A DNA stretch of 64,000 bases from Palleronia caenipelagi. GTDB lineage: Bacteria > Pseudomonadota > Alphaproteobacteria > Rhodobacterales > Rhodobacteraceae. The notes below the pieces were generated by a model that was given only the letters and a program-made list of their open reading frames with translations, made no database searches and was not told the origin of the DNA. Numbering within the stretch: position 1 is the stretch's first letter; each line of letters starts with the position of its first letter. The stretch is taken from assembly GCF_007004065.1 (NCBI RefSeq), contig NZ_VFSV01000009.1:1-64000 (forward strand), in the 5' to 3' direction. The translations under genes and the position numbers were made by a program. This document shows positions 8,948 to 17,905 of this stretch, one piece after another.

Positions 8948-8975
8948 TTGCTTCTTCGCGTATCGAGTCTATATA
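8948..8975 (+). promoter_or_regulatory. Sigma70-type promoter for a candidate small RNA
   Basis: TTGCTT at 8948-8953 and TATATA at 8970-8975 are separated by 16 bp. Both hexamers are good for a high-GC genome. Transcription would start around 8982 and meet a strong terminator 50-75 nt later, well before the next gene. Confidence 0.6.
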
Positions 8976-8981
8976 TGAAGC

Positions 8982-9056
8982 ACTGCTCGATAGGTTTCTT
9001 GCCTGTATGAAACCTGCCTCAATGACTTAACGCCCGCCTTGCGCGGGCGTTTTTTT
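8982..9056 (+). ncRNA. Candidate small RNA of about 75 nt
   Basis: The segment has a promoter directly in front and an intrinsic terminator at its end. Inside, AGGTTTC (8992-8998) and GAAACCT (9009-9015) form a perfect 7-bp stem with a 10-nt loop, followed by a single-stranded GCCTCAATGACTTAA linker and the terminator hairpin. No plus-strand gene lies upstream that would need this terminator. Alternatives are a premature-termination leader for the downstream hydroxybutyrate dehydrogenase, or a tiny coding frame of 11 codons from the ATG at 8975. No known Rfam family was recognised. Confidence 0.5.
9030..9056 (+). terminator. Intrinsic terminator
   Basis: ACGCCCGC (9030-9037), loop CTTGC, GCGGGCGT (9043-9050), then an unbroken run of T to 9056. 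The reverse strand lacks a T-run, so it works on plus-strand transcripts only. Confidence 0.9.
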
Positions 9057-9187
9057 ATGGCGCATCAGAGCTTTGGCTGACGTGTGGCCTTCTTTTCGAG
9101 GGCCTGCACCCGCCCAGATACGGTTCTCTTTGCATGTGCAGAAACCTCACGCCATGGTGCAGCAAGGCGTAACGAAGGAGATGTGCC

Positions 9188-9961
9188 ATGGATCTGAAGG
9201 GCAAAACCGCTGTCGTGACCGGCTCGAATTCGGGAATCGGTTTGGGAGTTGTGCGGGAACTGGCGAAGGCAGGGGCCAATGTGGTTCTCAATTCCTTTAC
9301 CGACCGGGACGAAGATCACCAGCTGGCCGACGGGATCGCATCCGAGTTCGGTGTGACCGCGCGATATATCAAAGCCGACCTGTCCAAGGGCGACGAAGCC
9401 CGCGCGCTGATCGAGAAGGCGGGGCGCTGCGACATTCTGATGAACAATGCGGGCATCCAGCACGTCTCGGCGATCGAGGATTTTCCGACCGAGAAATGGG
9501 ACGCGATTCTGGCGATCATGCTGACCTCTGCCTTTCATACCGCCGCGGTTGCGGTGCCGATGATGCGTGAAAATGGCTGGGGCCGGATCATCAATCTTGC
9601 CTCGGCCCATGGTCTGCGTGCCTCACCCTACAAATCTGCTTACGTGGCCGCCAAGCACGGGGTGGTGGGCCTGACCAAAGTCATCGCGCTGGAGACCGCC
9701 GAGGATCCGATTACCGCCAATGCCATCTGCCCCGGCTACGTGATGACGCCGCTTGTCGAGAACCAGATCCCGGACACTATGGAGAAATACGGCATGGACC
9801 GGGAGACGGCGATCAAGCAGGTGATTCTCGAACGGCAGCCTTCTAAGGATTTTGCCACTGTGGAACAGCTGGGCGGGGTGGCGACGTTCCTGTGCTCGGA
9901 TGCGGCGGCCCAGATCACCGGCACCACGATCAGCGTGGACGGAGGCTGGACCGCGCGCTGA
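9188..9961 (+). CDS. bdhA: 3-hydroxybutyrate dehydrogenase (SDR family)
   Basis: The enzyme interconverts (R)-3-hydroxybutyrate and acetoacetate with NAD, the step that feeds polyhydroxybutyrate breakdown products into central metabolism. The 257 residues show the SDR cofactor loop TGSNSGIG at 11-18, NNAG near 88, and the catalytic set S (NLASAHG), Y and K (SAYVAAKHG) near 139, 152 and 156, followed by the family's CPGYVMTPLVENQIPD and the C-terminal SVDGGWTAR. AAGGAG stands 7 nt before the ATG. A divergent lipase gene and a DUF2189 gene follow; the patatin-like protein is often found near bdhA in this order and might act on stored polymer or lipid, which is an inference. Confidence 0.93.
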   Translation: MDLKGKTAVVTGSNSGIGLGVVRELAKAGANVVLNSFTDRDEDHQLADGIASEFGVTARYIKADLSKGDEARALIEKAGRCDILMNNAGIQHVSAIEDFPTEKWDAILAIMLTSAFHTAAVAVPMMRENGWGRIINLASAHGLRASPYKSAYVAAKHGVVGLTKVIALETAEDPITANAICPGYVMTPLVENQIPDTMEKYGMDRETAIKQVILERQPSKDFATVEQLGGVATFLCSDAAAQITGTTISVDGGWTAR

Positions 9962-9968
9962 GGCGGAG

Positions 9969-10742
9969 TCAGAGGATGGCGCGCCGGTAGAGGTGCCAAC
10001 TGGCATGGCCCAGTACCGGCAGCGCCACCACCAGCCCAAGGAGCAGAGGCAGGCTTGCCAGCAGGTTGATCACCGAGATGGTGAGCGCCCAGATCATCAT
10101 CACGACGAAATTGTCTTTGACGAAGGACACGCTGGCGATCATGGCGGTCACCACATCCACGTCGCGATCCACCAGCAGGGGCAAGGTAATCACCATAAGG
10201 GTGAACAGGACAAAGGCCAGAATCGCCCCGAGGATCATCTCGACGATCAGCAGGCGAAGGCCCACACCGGTCGTGTAAGTGGCGAGGTTCTCCGCCGACC
10301 CCATCAGCACCGAAGGTCCCAACACCAGCGCAAAGATCATATGGGCGAGGAACGACCAGAACAGGAAGAACATCCCGATCACCAACGCCGCCCAGGGCAA
10401 TTGTCCCCGGCGTTCTGACCAGATCACGCCGAAGATTTCCTTGCGGTCGAGCGGCAGGCCATCATCGAGCCGCCTGCTGACCTCGTAACAGCCCAGCGCG
10501 ATGAAGGGGGCGACCAGCGGAAAGCCGAGCACCATGGTGAGGGTCCAGATGAACAGCCCCGCCCCGACAGCCAGGAGGAGCCAGCCGCCGAGAACCGTCA
10601 GCCCGCCAAAGACCAGACCATAGAATGGCGCCGAGCGGAAATCCTGCCAGCCATCGGCGAGCGCGGCTTTGAGGTCGCTGATCTCGATCTTTCGAAAAGA
10701 CGGGCGCAGGGCGGTCCGCTGCGGGACATCCTGATCGGTCAT
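9969..10742 (-). CDS. DUF2189 integral membrane protein
   Basis: A 257-residue protein with about six transmembrane segments and the DUF2189 outline: a short cytoplasmic start ending ISDLKAALADGWQDFRSAPFYG, paired hydrophobic helices, a central loop with RRLDDG and the C-terminal GHASWHLYRRAIL. The family function is unknown. AGGAGGAG lies 5 nt before the start. The stop is only 7 nt from the convergent bdhA stop. Confidence 0.8.
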   Translation of the reverse strand: MTDQDVPQRTALRPSFRKIEISDLKAALADGWQDFRSAPFYGLVFGGLTVLGGWLLLAVGAGLFIWTLTMVLGFPLVAPFIALGCYEVSRRLDDGLPLDRKEIFGVIWSERRGQLPWAALVIGMFFLFWSFLAHMIFALVLGPSVLMGSAENLATYTTGVGLRLLIVEMILGAILAFVLFTLMVITLPLLVDRDVDVVTAMIASVSFVKDNFVVMMIWALTISVINLLASLPLLLGLVVALPVLGHASWHLYRRAIL

Positions 10743-10856
10743 GGGCTCCTCCTGTTCCTCTGTCTCAACACTTTATCCGGAAACTTCGTTCAGACTAGAC
10801 GCCAGATGCAGGTCAGGTGATTGAAAGACCGACGCAAGACGAGAAAGGGGCTACCG

Positions 10857-11879
10857 ATGGCAAAGCCAAAGCGAATTAACATCGCCTTGCAGGGGGGCGG
10901 CGCCCATGGGGCCTTTACCTGGGGCGTTCTGGACCGGCTGCTCGATTGCGACGAAATCGAGATCGCGGGAATTTCGGGTACCTCTGCCGGTGCACTAAAC
11001 GGGGCGGCGCTGAAGGCCGGGCTGGTGGCCGGTGGGCGAGAGGCCGCACGGGACAACCTGCGCTGGCTCTGGTCCGAGGTGGTCGGTCTGCGGGATCTGA
11101 AAATCGCGCGCTGGATTTCGCCTTTTGCGCCCGAGACTGAGGTAATTTCCCGCGCGATCCAGTATTCTCCGGCTTACGCGTTTTCTGACTATGTCAGCCG
11201 TGTGACCTCGCCCTATTCCTTTGGTCCATTTTATCGCAACCCATTGGAACGGCTGGTGGAAAAGTTTCATTACGACGAGGTCTGCGGGGCGGAGGGGCCG
11301 GAGTTCTACGTAGGCGCGACCAATGTTCGTTCCGGCAAGATCCGGATCTTCACCGGTGCGGAAATCACGCCCGACGCGCTCATGGCCTCGGCCTGTTTGC
11401 CGTCGCTGTTCAAGGCGGTGGAGATCGACGGGGAAGCCTATTGGGACGGCGGCTATACGGGCAATCCGGCGCTGTTCCCACTGTTCGAGCCGCATCTCCC
11501 TGCGGATATTGTGATCGTGAATATCAACCCACTCTACAGGGCAGATCTGCCAATCACGCCTCAGGAGATTCAAAACCGAATCAATGAGATAAGCTTCAAT
11601 TCTTCTCTGTTACGTGAGCTTCGGGCGATCCGTTTTGTCCAGCGTCTGATCGAGGAAAACAAGGTCCAGCCCGAAGCCATGTCCTACGTGCTGGTGCACA
11701 TGATCGCCGATGACGATCTGATGGGTGATCTCTCCGTCGCGACGAAGCTGACCCCCACGGCTATCGTCGTGGACCGACTGTTCGAGGCAGGGCGTCACGC
11801 GGGGCAACGGTTTCTCGACAGCCATCTTGGCGACATTGGTAAACGGTCCTCACTGGACCTCAAAGCCATGTATGATTGA
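10857..11879 (+). CDS. Patatin-like phospholipase/lipid acyl hydrolase
   Basis: The 340-residue protein carries all patatin landmarks: oxyanion loop GGGAHG at 13-18, nucleophile motif GTSAG at 41-45 (Ser43), and the catalytic aspartate in WDGGYTGNP near 197. There is no signal peptide. The C-terminal third (FVQRLIEENK onward) corresponds to the extension seen in bacterial proteins with a DUF3734-like tail. The start at 10857 is chosen because AAAGGGG precedes it and the conserved sequence begins directly after; an in-frame ATG at 10821 has no binding site. It lies near bdhA, which suggests but does not prove a role in storage-lipid turnover. Confidence 0.9.
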   Translation: MAKPKRINIALQGGGAHGAFTWGVLDRLLDCDEIEIAGISGTSAGALNGAALKAGLVAGGREAARDNLRWLWSEVVGLRDLKIARWISPFAPETEVISRAIQYSPAYAFSDYVSRVTSPYSFGPFYRNPLERLVEKFHYDEVCGAEGPEFYVGATNVRSGKIRIFTGAEITPDALMASACLPSLFKAVEIDGEAYWDGGYTGNPALFPLFEPHLPADIVIVNINPLYRADLPITPQEIQNRINEISFNSSLLRELRAIRFVQRLIEENKVQPEAMSYVLVHMIADDDLMGDLSVATKLTPTAIVVDRLFEAGRHAGQRFLDSHLGDIGKRSSLDLKAMYD

Positions 11880-11882
11880 CGT

Positions 11883-12596
11883 CTATTGCGCGGCAATTGC
11901 GGGCTGGTCATCATTGGCGGGCTTGGTCGGATCCTTGGGATTCGGGTAAACCAGCCCTGCGGAAATCACCAGCTTTGCGGCCTCTTCCACGCTCATCTCC
12001 AGATTCAGCACCTCGGTGGCCGGGATGAACAGGAGAAAACCGCTGGTCGGGTTGGGCGTCGTGGGGACGAACACCGCGAGTTTGCGGTCAGCCGAAGGGA
12101 TGAGGTCCGCCACTTCGCCCTTGGTCTCGGTGGAGATAAAGCCAATCGCCCAGATGCCCCGGCGCGGATACTCCACCAGCACCGCTTTGTCGAAGCTGGT
12201 TTCCGACTGGGCAAAGATTGTCTCGGCGATCTGTTTCACGCCCGAATAGACCGTCCGTACGATGGGTGTCCGACTGACGAGATGTTCTGCGGAGCGCAGG
12301 AAAAGGCGCCCGAAATACCCCTTGGCCACCCAGCCGATAAGGAAGGTGAAGACGAGGAAAAACAGCACCCCGATGCCGCGAAGATTGACGCCAAAATACT
12401 GATCCGGCTGAAACCGGTTGGGCACCAGCGGCAAAACCACACTGTCCACCCAGCCGATGACGGTCCAGACGATCCAGATCGTGACGCCAATTGGGATGAT
12501 GACCACAAGGCCGGTCAGAAAATTCGACCGGATGCGCGCAAACAGCCCCGGTTTCTTGATCGGAGGCGCAATGTCGAGATTCGGATCGAGTTTCAT
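11883..12596 (-). CDS. DUF502 family membrane protein
   Basis: The 237-residue protein has two membrane helices (residues about 25-45 and 75-95) and the typical DUF502 sequence: NFLTGLVVIIPIGVTIWIVW, the RTPIVRTVYSGVKQI segment, and the VFVPTTPNPTSGFLLFIP motif. Function is unknown; members in other bacteria have been linked to membrane integrity. The start at 12596 follows AGGAAA, and a good promoter lies 26-54 bp upstream (12622-12650). Confidence 0.88.
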   Translation of the reverse strand: MKLDPNLDIAPPIKKPGLFARIRSNFLTGLVVIIPIGVTIWIVWTVIGWVDSVVLPLVPNRFQPDQYFGVNLRGIGVLFFLVFTFLIGWVAKGYFGRLFLRSAEHLVSRTPIVRTVYSGVKQIAETIFAQSETSFDKAVLVEYPRRGIWAIGFISTETKGEVADLIPSADRKLAVFVPTTPNPTSGFLLFIPATEVLNLEMSVEEAAKLVISAGLVYPNPKDPTKPANDDQPAIAAQ

Positions 12597-12621
12597 GGGG
12601 GCCGCTTTCCTGTCTGGGCGA

Positions 12622-12650
12622 TAGATAGCCACCCCTTGACCTTGCGACAA
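12622..12650 (-). promoter_or_regulatory. Promoter of the DUF502 gene
   Basis: On the reverse strand TTGTCG and TATCTA are 17 bp apart (12645-12650 and 12622-12627). Transcription would start about 20 nt before the DUF502 start codon. Confidence 0.55.
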
Positions 12651-12676
12651 CAGGTCACCTGCTGAGAAATCTGGGC

Positions 12677-13591
12677 TTAACGCTGTTTTGCCATCTCAAT
12701 CGCGATCGCGGCGGCGAGGCGGGCATTGTTCAGCACCAGCGCAATATTGGCAGTGAGAGACCGGCCTTCGGTCAGCTCGAAGATCTTGCCGAGAAGAAAT
12801 GGCGTCACGGCCTTGGCGGCGATGCCCTGCGCCTCGGCCTCCGACAGCGCCTGTTCGATCACGGGGGCGAGGTCCTCGGCGGGGATTTCATCAGTCTCTG
12901 GGATCGGGTTGGCGACGAGCTGGCCACCGGGCAGGCCCATCGCGCGGCGCATGAGGTGGGCCGAAGCGATCTCGGCGGCGCTGTCGAGGCGCAGCGGGGC
13001 AGGGTGTTCGGAGCGCCGTGACCAGAAGGCCGGAAGCACGTCCTGACCCACGGCAATGACCGGCACGCCGAGCGTTTCAAGCATTTCCCAGGTCTTCGGC
13101 AGGTCGAGGATTGCCTTGGCCCCGGCGGCCACCACGGTCACCGTTGTCTCGGCCAGTTCGCGCAGGTCGGCGGAGACGTCAAAGCTGTGCTCCGCCCCCC
13201 GATGGACGCCGCCGATGCCGCCCGTGGCAAAGACGTCGATCCCGGCGAGATGGGCGCCGATCATCGTGGCCGCCACGGTGGTCGCGCCCGTGCTCCCCTG
13301 TGCGATGCAAACCGGGAGATCGGCACGGCTCAGCTTTGCCACGTCCTGAGCGTGCGCCAGATGGGTCAGTTCCGCCTCTGTCAGTCCGATATGGAGCGTC
13401 CCGTTCAGCACGGCGATCGTGGCCGGGATGGCACCGGCGGCGCGGATCTCGGCCTCGACCGTTTGCGCCATCTCCAGATTCTGCGGCCATGGCATCCCAT
13501 GGGTGATAATCGTGCTCTCCAGCGCCACGACCGGCTCACCGGCCTCCAGCGCGCGGGCAGCCTCAGGGGCATATGTCAGGGGCAGGGTCAT
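12677..13591 (-). CDS. psuG: Pseudouridine-5'-phosphate glycosidase
   Basis: PsuG splits pseudouridine 5'-phosphate into uracil and ribose 5-phosphate (the C-C glycosidic bond), using a lysine and a metal ion. The 304-residue protein has the strongly conserved start VALESTIITHGMPWPQN, the GTLHIGL and VAKLSRADLP segments, the GSTGATTVAATM loop and FATGGIGGVHRG. Its ATG overlaps the stop of psuK as TGATG, so kinase and glycosidase are translated together: psuK makes the phosphate ester, psuG cleaves it. The pair recovers uracil and ribose from RNA breakdown. Confidence 0.95.
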   Translation of the reverse strand: MTLPLTYAPEAARALEAGEPVVALESTIITHGMPWPQNLEMAQTVEAEIRAAGAIPATIAVLNGTLHIGLTEAELTHLAHAQDVAKLSRADLPVCIAQGSTGATTVAATMIGAHLAGIDVFATGGIGGVHRGAEHSFDVSADLRELAETTVTVVAAGAKAILDLPKTWEMLETLGVPVIAVGQDVLPAFWSRRSEHPAPLRLDSAAEIASAHLMRRAMGLPGGQLVANPIPETDEIPAEDLAPVIEQALSEAEAQGIAAKAVTPFLLGKIFELTEGRSLTANIALVLNNARLAAAIAIEMAKQR

Positions 13592-14475
13592 CAGATCGCC
13601 TCGGCAGAGATGAATTTCGACGCGGCGGTCAGTCCGGCCACCAATGCGGCTTCTGGTCCTTCGCCGGTCATTTCCGCGTGCATATGGGCCGCCATGAAGC
13701 TGTCGCCAGCGCCCGTGACACGGCGCACGGTGACCTCGGGGGGCAGGGCGGTGTGGATTTTGCCATCGGCGGCCATGGCGGCCTCACGGGGGCCGTTGGT
13801 CACCACCACCCGGCGCACGCCCTGATCCGTCAGTGCCGTGGCGGCCTTGGCGGCGTCCTCGGTCGGCTGGCCGAGCAGCAGACCCGCCTCGATACAATTG
13901 AGGTAGATTGTTGCGCGGGGACTCGTCAGCAACGGACGCAGCCGCTGAACCTTGCCCGGCGATGCGGGCACCACCCGTAGATCAGCGGCGGAGAGCCACG
14001 GCCCGTCGGCGATATTGTTCAGGAGCTGCTCGGTGAGATTGCCGTCAAGCGCCGCGACCCCGTCAAACGGGCGCAACACGCTGCCAAGACGTCCATCGAG
14101 CAGTGGAGTGAGAATTTTGTCTCCCACGCTCTCCAGTGAATGCGCGTCGGCAATGGCGGCAACGAGCTGCCCGTGCCCTTCGATAGCCATGTAGCAGTCT
14201 GTGCGCAGATCGTCGGGCCGGTAAATATGGCGCGTGCCGATGCCACGTTGCCGTATGATGTTGATCAGCTCATCCCCTTCGGGATCCTTTCCAACGGCGG
14301 TCAGAAGCTCGATCTCCGAGTGATAGCGCGACACGCCCATGGCGATGTTCAGGGCCACACCGCCGGGATCCCGGACGATCCGCCCCGGGACGTCCGCGCC
14401 TTTGCCGAGATCTTCGTAGGTGCGGCCAATAATGTCCCACAGGACAGAGCCGATGCAGAGGAGAGGCTGAGTCAT
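13591..14475 (-). CDS. psuK: PfkB-family carbohydrate kinase, probable pseudouridine kinase
   Basis: A 294-residue ribokinase-fold protein that starts LCIGSVLWDIIG, carries the DPGGVALNIAMGVSRY substrate segment near residue 45 and the anion-hole/catalytic motif RVTGAGDSFMAAH near 260. The family phosphorylates sugars and nucleosides; the assignment to pseudouridine rests on the translational coupling with psuG directly downstream. The start at 14475 is chosen because the conserved strand begins there; the frame stays open further upstream into the rpsB promoter region, where it does not look coding. It is divergent from rpsB. Confidence 0.88.
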   Translation of the reverse strand: MTQPLLCIGSVLWDIIGRTYEDLGKGADVPGRIVRDPGGVALNIAMGVSRYHSEIELLTAVGKDPEGDELINIIRQRGIGTRHIYRPDDLRTDCYMAIEGHGQLVAAIADAHSLESVGDKILTPLLDGRLGSVLRPFDGVAALDGNLTEQLLNNIADGPWLSAADLRVVPASPGKVQRLRPLLTSPRATIYLNCIEAGLLLGQPTEDAAKAATALTDQGVRRVVVTNGPREAAMAADGKIHTALPPEVTVRRVTGAGDSFMAAHMHAEMTGEGPEAALVAGLTAASKFISAEAI

Positions 14476-14593
14476 GCGACGGTAATGGGCGAGGGGCGGG
14501 CGTTGCGCAAGCCTTTCTGTCGGCTCAAACCGGACCCTTTTGGGGCATAAACACCTGTTTTCTTGGGACAACGCGATGTTGTCGGCAGGGGGC

Positions 14594-14622
14594 TTGCGTG
14601 TTTCGCGCACCCGTCCTATACG
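14594..14622 (+). promoter_or_regulatory. rpsB-tsf promoter
   Basis: TTGCGT (14594-14599) and TATACG (14617-14622) are spaced by exactly 17 bp. A start near 14629 leaves a leader of about 110 nt before rpsB, long enough for the S2-dependent autoregulation known for rpsB in other proteobacteria; I could not define a conserved S2 binding fold here. Confidence 0.65.
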
Positions 14623-14737
14623 CACGGCACTTCACAGGCGTGGTTCGGGCTTGCGGGGGAGAAATCCCTGTAAGTCCACCGGTTCGGGCTATCCCGTACA
14701 AGCTGCGCCGAGGATTGAAACCGGAAAGGTAGTAAGA

Positions 14738-15625
14738 ATGGCTCTTCCTGAGTTCACTTTGCGCCAGCTGCTCGAAGCGGGCGTTCACTTCGGCCACCAG
14801 ACCCAGCGCTGGAACCCGCGCATGGGTCAGTACATCTACGGTGACCGTAACGGCATCCATATCATGGACCTGACCCAGACCGTCCCCATGCTGGACAAGG
14901 CTCTGCAGGTCGTTCGTGATACCGTCGCCAAGGGCGGCCGTGTCCTCTTCGTTGGCACCAAGCGTCAGGCCCAGAAGCCGGTCGCCGAGGCCGCCGAGCG
15001 TTGCGCCCAGTATTACATGAACCACCGCTGGCTCGGTGGCACCCTGACCAACTGGCAGACCGTCTCCAAGTCAATTAGCCGCCTGCGCGAAATCGACGAA
15101 AAGATGGCCGAAGGCGCCGCTGGCCTGACCAAGCGTGAGCGTCTCTCCATGGAGCGCGATCAGGGCAAACTGAACGCTTCGCTGGGTGGTATCCGCGAAA
15201 TGGGCGGCGTGCCGGATCTCCTGTTCGTCATCGACGTCAACAAGGAAGACCTGGCCATCGCCGAAGCGAAGAAGCTCGGCATCCCGGTCGTCGCCATTGT
15301 TGACACCAACTGCTCGCCCGATGGTGTGGATTATGTGATCCCCGGCAATGACGACGCCGCTCGTGCCATCCAGCTCTACTGTGACCTCGTGGCCCGTGCC
15401 GCTCTGGACGGTATGACCGCTCAGCTGGGCGCCGCCGGTGTCGATATGGGTGCTCTCGAAGAGTATGGCGAAGAAACCCTGGCCGAGGAAGCCGCTGCCG
15501 CTGAGGCCGCCGCCGCTGCCGAAGCCGAAGCCGAAGCTGCCGCCCCCGCCGAGATCTCCGACGAGGCCGTGTCCAACGACGCCGTGGCCGCCGAGGGTGT
15601 GCTGGATCTGGACAACAAGGGCTAA
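14738..15625 (+). CDS. rpsB: 30S ribosomal protein S2
   Basis: S2 is a late-binding protein of the small ribosomal subunit that helps to hold S1. The protein starts [20 protein letters not shown] and contains the family signatures [19 protein letters not shown] and [18 protein letters not shown]. It has 295 residues, longer than the E. coli protein (241) because of an alanine- and glutamate-rich C-terminal tail from about residue 245 on, a common feature in this order. It is followed 105 nt later by tsf, the usual rpsB-tsf pair. Confidence 0.98.
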   Translation: MALPEFTLRQLLEAGVHFGHQTQRWNPRMGQYIYGDRNGIHIMDLTQTVPMLDKALQVVRDTVAKGGRVLFVGTKRQAQKPVAEAAERCAQYYMNHRWLGGTLTNWQTVSKSISRLREIDEKMAEGAAGLTKRERLSMERDQGKLNASLGGIREMGGVPDLLFVIDVNKEDLAIAEAKKLGIPVVAIVDTNCSPDGVDYVIPGNDDAARAIQLYCDLVARAALDGMTAQLGAAGVDMGALEEYGEETLAEEAAAAEAAAAAEAEAEAAAPAEISDEAVSNDAVAAEGVLDLDNKG

Positions 15626-15730
15626 GCCCTGCCGCGTGCTCTTTGTGGTGCGCGGACCCGTGATTTTTGCCGGAGCAGGGCGGAGACCCCGCTTCGGCAT
15701 TTCAATTCCCGAGAATAGGAGAGCCGCAAG

Positions 15731-16606
15731 ATGGCGATCACTGCTGCTGACGTGAAAAAGCTCCGCGAATCCACTGGCGCGGGCATGATGGATGCCAAGA
15801 AGGCGCTGACCGAGACCGATGGCGATTTTGATGCCGCTGTGGACTGGCTGCGCACCAAAGGTCTTGCCAAGGCCGCCAAGAAGGCCGACCGCACCGCCGC
15901 CGAAGGCCTTGTGGCCGTTAAGGTCGAGGGTGGTACCGGCGTGGCGGTCGAGGTGAACTCCGAGACCGACTTTGTTGCCAAGAACGCCGAATTCCAGTCG
16001 CTGGTTTCCGGCATCGCCGATGTCGCACTGAACGTGTCTTCCGTCGAGGAGCTGGCCGCTGCCGATATGGGCGGCAAGACCGTGGGCGACCAGCTGACCA
16101 GTGCAATCGCCAAGATCGGCGAGAATATGACCCTGCGCCGCATGGAAAAGCTCGAGGGCGAGAACATCGCGGCCTACGTGCACAACGCCGCCACTGACGG
16201 CATGGGCAAGATCGGCGTGCTCGTGGCTTTCACCGGCTCCGACGCCACCACCGCCCGTCAGGTCGCCATGCACATCGCCGCGATCAACCCGGCCGCGCTG
16301 AACGAGGCCGAGCTCGATCCGGCGATCGTCGAGAAGGAAAAGCAGGTCCAGATGGACATTGCCCGTGAAAGCGGCAAGCCGGAGCAGGTCATCGAGAAGA
16401 TGATCGAAGGCCGGATGAAGAAGTTCCTCTCCGAGGTGACCCTCGTGAATCAGGCCTTCGTGGTGAACCCCGACCTGACCGTCGGTGCCGCAGCCAAGGA
16501 AGCTGGCATCGAGATCACCGGCTTTGTCCGCGTCGAAGTGGGCGAAGGCATCGAGGTCGAGAAAGAAGACTTTGCCGCTGAAGTGGCCAAAGCCGCTGGC
16601 GCCTGA
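15731..16606 (+). CDS. tsf: Elongation factor Ts
   Basis: EF-Ts exchanges GDP for GTP on EF-Tu. The 291-residue protein begins with the UBA-like domain [24 protein letters not shown] (shown in part: [17 protein letters not shown]) and has the core motif [13 protein letters not shown] near residues 74-86 that contacts EF-Tu. AGGAG lies about 10 nt before the start. It is the last gene before a strong terminator. Confidence 0.98.
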   Translation: MAITAADVKKLRESTGAGMMDAKKALTETDGDFDAAVDWLRTKGLAKAAKKADRTAAEGLVAVKVEGGTGVAVEVNSETDFVAKNAEFQSLVSGIADVALNVSSVEELAAADMGGKTVGDQLTSAIAKIGENMTLRRMEKLEGENIAAYVHNAATDGMGKIGVLVAFTGSDATTARQVAMHIAAINPAALNEAELDPAIVEKEKQVQMDIARESGKPEQVIEKMIEGRMKKFLSEVTLVNQAFVVNPDLTVGAAAKEAGIEITGFVRVEVGEGIEVEKEDFAAEVAKAAGA

Positions 16607-16630
16607 TTTTTATAAATCAGGTCAGACGGA

Positions 16631-16660
16631 AAAGGCGCCCTCCAGGGCGCCTTTATTCTT
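16631..16660. terminator. Bidirectional intrinsic terminator between tsf and aroQ
   Basis: AAAGGCGCCCT (16631-16641) and AGGGCGCCTTT (16644-16654) form an 11-bp stem, followed on the plus strand by ATTCTTTTT. On the reverse strand the stem ends in TTT followed by TCC, so it can also stop aroQ transcripts. Confidence 0.88.
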
Positions 16661-16674
16661 TTTATGGCTGCTGC

Positions 16675-17118
16675 TCAGGTCGTGCTAAAAAGCCGATGGA
16701 GGCGATCTACAGCGAAGAGGTAACCTTGGGTGCCACAACCCGCGATGACGCCTTCGGCCCGGGCGGAGACATAAGAGTGGTGGCGAAAGCTCTCGCGCTG
16801 GTGGATGTTCGAGATATGCACCTCGATCACCGGGCCGTCATAGGCGTTCAGCGCGTCGAGGATCGCGACGGAGGTGTGCGAGTAGGCACCCGGATTGATG
16901 ATGATCCCGTCGGAACCGTTGCGGGCGTCCTGGATGAGATCAACAAGGGTTCCTTCGTGGTTCGACTGATGTGCGATCAGATCCAGATCCAATTCAGCGG
17001 CGCGCTCGGTGCAGGCGGTGACCACGTCATCCAGCGTTTCATGTCCGTAAATCTCCGGTTGCCGCAGCCCCAGAAGATTCAGGTTCGGGCCGTTCAGAAG
17101 TGTGATTGTTTTCCGCAT
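16675..17118 (-). CDS. aroQ: Type II 3-dehydroquinate dehydratase
   Basis: AroQ removes water from 3-dehydroquinate to give 3-dehydroshikimate in the shikimate pathway. The 147-residue size is typical of the type II enzyme. It starts with [21 protein letters not shown] ([12 protein letters not shown] with the catalytic tyrosine in EIYG), then [19 protein letters not shown] and [13 protein letters not shown] with the catalytic histidine region. The start at 17118 follows AAGGA; the frame continues upstream without family sequence. A second shikimate gene, class II DAHP synthase, lies 8 kb away. Confidence 0.96.
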   Translation of the reverse strand: MRKTITLLNGPNLNLLGLRQPEIYGHETLDDVVTACTERAAELDLDLIAHQSNHEGTLVDLIQDARNGSDGIIINPGAYSHTSVAILDALNAYDGPVIEVHISNIHQRESFRHHSYVSARAEGVIAGCGTQGYLFAVDRLHRLFSTT

Positions 17119-17264
17119 CGTGCTGTCCTTGGGCTTGTTGCGCTCAAAGACCACGCCAGCAGCAACGAGTCCAGTGAGGCTTGGAGGAGAGACGCGCACC
17201 CTTCTAAGCGCGGCGTCGTGAGTTTTCCGCGACGCCTTCGCAGTTTCAGACGTATTTTCGCGTC

Positions 17265-17293
17265 TTGTCACCGGCACCGCCTCCGCATAACTC
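17265..17293 (+). promoter_or_regulatory. Promoter of tRNA-Leu(UAA)
   Basis: TTGTCA (17265-17270) and TAACTC (17288-17293) are 17 bp apart; the expected start point falls within a few bases of the tRNA 5' end at 17303. Confidence 0.6.
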
Positions 17294-17302
17294 ACGGAAT
17301 GT

Positions 17303-17387
17303 GCGGACGTGATGGAATGGTAGACATAGGGGACTTAAACTCCCCAGGGCATAGCCCGTGCGGGTTCGAGTCCCGCCGTCCGCACCA
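17303..17387 (+). tRNA. tRNA-Leu(UAA)
   Basis: GCGGACG (17303-17309) pairs with CGTCCGC (17377-17383); discriminator A and encoded CCA follow (17385-17387). The anticodon arm is GGGGA-CTTAAAC-TCCCC with anticodon TAA. A variable arm of class II length (GGGCATAGCCC region) and the T-arm CGGGTTCGAGTCCCG are present. The length of 85 nt fits leucine tRNA. Confidence 0.96.
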
Positions 17388-17482
17388 TGACTGATTGAGG
17401 TAAAGGACAGGTCCTGCGTGGCAGATCGGCCCTTGCGCCGACGCACGGGAAAGATAGTCTCTGATCCAAAAGGAGACGCGTG

Positions 17483-17905
17483 GTGCAATCAACTCCCTGG
17501 CATTTCTGGGTCATCGTTGTCGTTGCATTTCTATGGCAACTCATCGGCGCAGTTGATTTCACCGCCTTGCAGCTGGAGTGGTCGCCATGGATGGCGATGA
17601 TCACCGAGGCTCAGCGGGCACGAAATGCGCAACTTCCGTTTTTTGTCGATCTGTGCTGGGGGCTGTCGGTCTGGCTGGGTCTGATTGGTGTTGTGATGAT
17701 GGCACTGAAGGCCAACCTCGCCCCCACGCTTCTTGGCGCTTCAATGGTGTTCACCGTTGTCTTGACCACTTACAATAGTTTTCTGGCCACGCCGAGCACC
17801 CTCTCGCAGGCCGGCATTCCGGGGTTGGTCACGCTCTGGGTCTCAGCGCTGTTTACCGTCTTCCTGTGGCTCTACGCGAGAGACATCCGGCGCGGTGTTC
17901 TCTGA
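17483..17905 (+). CDS. Small four-helix membrane protein of unknown function
   Basis: About 140 residues with four hydrophobic segments near residues 7-27, 55-75, 82-102 and 112-132. The start TPWHFWVIVVVAFLWQLIGAVDF is reminiscent of uncharacterised membrane proteins common in Rhodobacterales; no function is known to me. Two consecutive GTG codons (17480, 17483) can start it; AGGAG at 17471-17475 is better placed for the second. The 3' end overlaps the convergent MobA-like gene by 63 bp. Confidence 0.7.
   Translation: MQSTPWHFWVIVVVAFLWQLIGAVDFTALQLEWSPWMAMITEAQRARNAQLPFFVDLCWGLSVWLGLIGVVMMALKANLAPTLLGASMVFTVVLTTYNSFLATPSTLSQAGIPGLVTLWVSALFTVFLWLYARDIRRGVL

Noticed and set aside
8975-9010. 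An 11-codon frame in the candidate small RNA
   Set aside because: The ATG lies within the -10 element itself, so it would not be in the transcript.
15471-15625. Low-complexity Ala/Glu tail of rpsB as a possible frameshift or repeat expansion
   Set aside because: The tail stays in frame to a normal stop and such tails are common in S2 proteins of this order.
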